DNA from: JBFHFS01 sp041583495
GTDB taxonomy: Bacteria > Bacteroidota > Bacteroidia > Bacteroidales > Marinilabiliaceae
Length of the DNA: 64,000 nt
NCBI GenBank assembly: GCA_041583495.1
Contig: JBFHFS010000007.1
Coordinates: 62,001-126,000 of the forward strand
Direction: 5' to 3'
Shown here: positions 63,261-64,000 of the stretch, one piece after another
Layout of the letters: each line of letters begins with the position of its first letter
Position numbering within the stretch: position 1 is the stretch's first letter
Made by a program: the position numbers and the translations under genes
The notes under the pieces: generated by a model
Told to the model about the DNA's origin: nothing
What the model saw: only the letters and a program-made list of their open reading frames with translations
The model's database searches: none

Positions 63261-64000
63261 CTATTTCCTAATTTTGTCAAAGGGATCATTGCGATAAATA
63301 TAGACATAATAAGCCCCCGGATTATCCATACCCGCCACCTCGAACCAGGTTTGAAACCGCACCGGTCCCTCCTCCAGAAACGCTTCAAAAACCACTTCCC
63401 GGGTGGTATCGGTAATTGCATCAAACATCTGTTCATGGCCGTTAATGGAAATTTTGGCACCGGTTATGGGCAGGCTAATGCCCCGGTTAGATTGTCCGTT
63501 ATATTTATCCACGAGTAAATATCCGGGAATGGATAAAGCCGGAGTAGAATCTCTAAGGGCGAGGCCTGATTCTTTGGGCCAACGTCTTAAGGCGAAGGCA
63601 TAAACCCCTGGGGACGCGATCTGGATAAAATGCTCCCCATTAGCAATCTGTCCCATGCGAACATACCCCTGGGCCCAGGTTGTTTGACCGCCAATCAACC
63701 AGTCAAGGCCAGTCAGAAAAAGCGTATCCTGATGACCAGAGCCGGCGATAACCGGGTCGAGCACACTGGCATTCACCGATACCTCCCCCCACCATTGGTT
63801 GAAAGCTGTATTCATCCTCTTTACTACGGAGGGGTTGGCTTGTGCCAGGTTATTTTTCTGACCAGCATCCACGGTTATGTCATACAATTCGGTGCCATTT
63901 ACCAGGCGCCATTTATCGGACATTACCACATGAGGGGCTTTGGTAGAAGCTTTTATTCTACTTTGCTGCTGGTCGACGACCACATACCTATGGGGCCAAG
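63261..64000 (-). CDS. Sulfatase-like protein, C-terminal part
   Basis: The last 245 or so residues of a gene that continues past the right edge; the frame is open to base 64000. The stretch KAPHVVMSDKWRLVNGTELYDIT followed by QKNNLAQANPSVVKRMNTAFNQWW is the standard end of S1 sulfatases, where LYDL-type and N-linked turns close the core. A further beta-rich domain of about 150 residues follows (FIQIASPGVYAFALRRWPKES and MDNPGAYYVYIYR, split by loops), perhaps a carbohydrate-binding extension. The active-site motif is outside the window. It lies just upstream of the sigma gene on the same strand. Confidence 0.8.
   Translation of the reverse strand, partial: WPHRYVVVDQQQSRIKASTKAPHVVMSDKWRLVNGTELYDITVDAGQKNNLAQANPSVVKRMNTAFNQWWGEVSVNASVLDPVIAGSGHQDTLFLTGLDWLIGGQTTWAQGYVRMGQIANGEHFIQIASPGVYAFALRRWPKESGLALRDSTPALSIPGYLLVDKYNGQSNRGISLPITGAKISINGHEQMFDAITDTTREVVFEAFLEEGPVRFQTWFEVAGMDNPGAYYVYIYRNDPFDKIRK

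Noticed and set aside
1..64000. CRISPR arrays, tRNA or rRNA genes, insertion sequences and prophage
   Set aside because: No regularly spaced repeats, cloverleaf with CCA end, rRNA-like stretch, transposase or integrase was seen on either strand.

Overview
The window looks like chromosome of a free-living or host-associated Bacteroidota (Bacteroidales/Marinilabiliales-like; genus not determinable). The evidence is two SusC/SusD pairs, a hybrid two-component regulator, an ECF sigma/FecR pair, many lipoprotein signal peptides, and several intergenic TAnnTTTG elements (the Bacteroidota -7 promoter box). Nearly everything from about 3 kb onward concerns extracellular glycan breakdown, and most genes lie on the minus strand.

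Layout. 1-2978: end of an outer-membrane barrel protein, a thioredoxin-like operon and small conserved proteins of unknown role. 3049-14111: a small saccharolytic group (BNR-propeller protein, TIM-barrel lipoprotein, GH27, a DUF4350/GATase-like protein, GH2), interrupted by a fused persulfide/CoA-disulfide reductase with rhodanese, TusA and DsrE-like domains. 14277-20648: CstA-type transporter, URO-D family protein, MFS sugar porter and a six-hairpin glycosidase-like protein. 20676-21110: a decayed gene remnant. 21179-44207: a dense same-strand run encoding GH37/GH63-like, NagX/DUF5009-like, GH92, GH20-CBM32, S1 sulfatase, GH20, GH3, GH89, M60-like metallopeptidase, GH92-CBM32 and GH20-CBM32. 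44278-45112: a degraded DUF5703-type gene. 45310-50840: SusC, SusD and a PKD-domain surface lipoprotein. 51254-55504: the hybrid two-component regulator. 55976-63069: an ECF sigma, FecR anti-sigma, STN-containing SusC and SusD operon. 63261-64000: the 3' end of a sulfatase gene.

How they fit. The 21-51 kb block reads as one large polysaccharide utilisation locus for an amino-sugar-rich glycoconjugate: alpha-GlcNAc (GH89), beta-HexNAc (three GH20), alpha-mannose (two GH92), sulfate (S1) and a possible protein backbone (M60-like O-glycopeptidase). Released sugars would enter through SusC/D and be handled by the NagX-like membrane protein and the MFS porter. The HTCS next to SusC is the likely regulator. 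The neighbouring SusC/D pair has its own sigma/anti-sigma switch but no complete enzyme gene of its own in view.

The most notable single observation is that the 1005-codon GH92 carries Gln where the other GH92 in the locus has the expected general-acid Glu, a change known in GH92 enzymes that cleave mannosyl phosphodiesters. Function assignments rest on motifs read by eye; no database search was possible.
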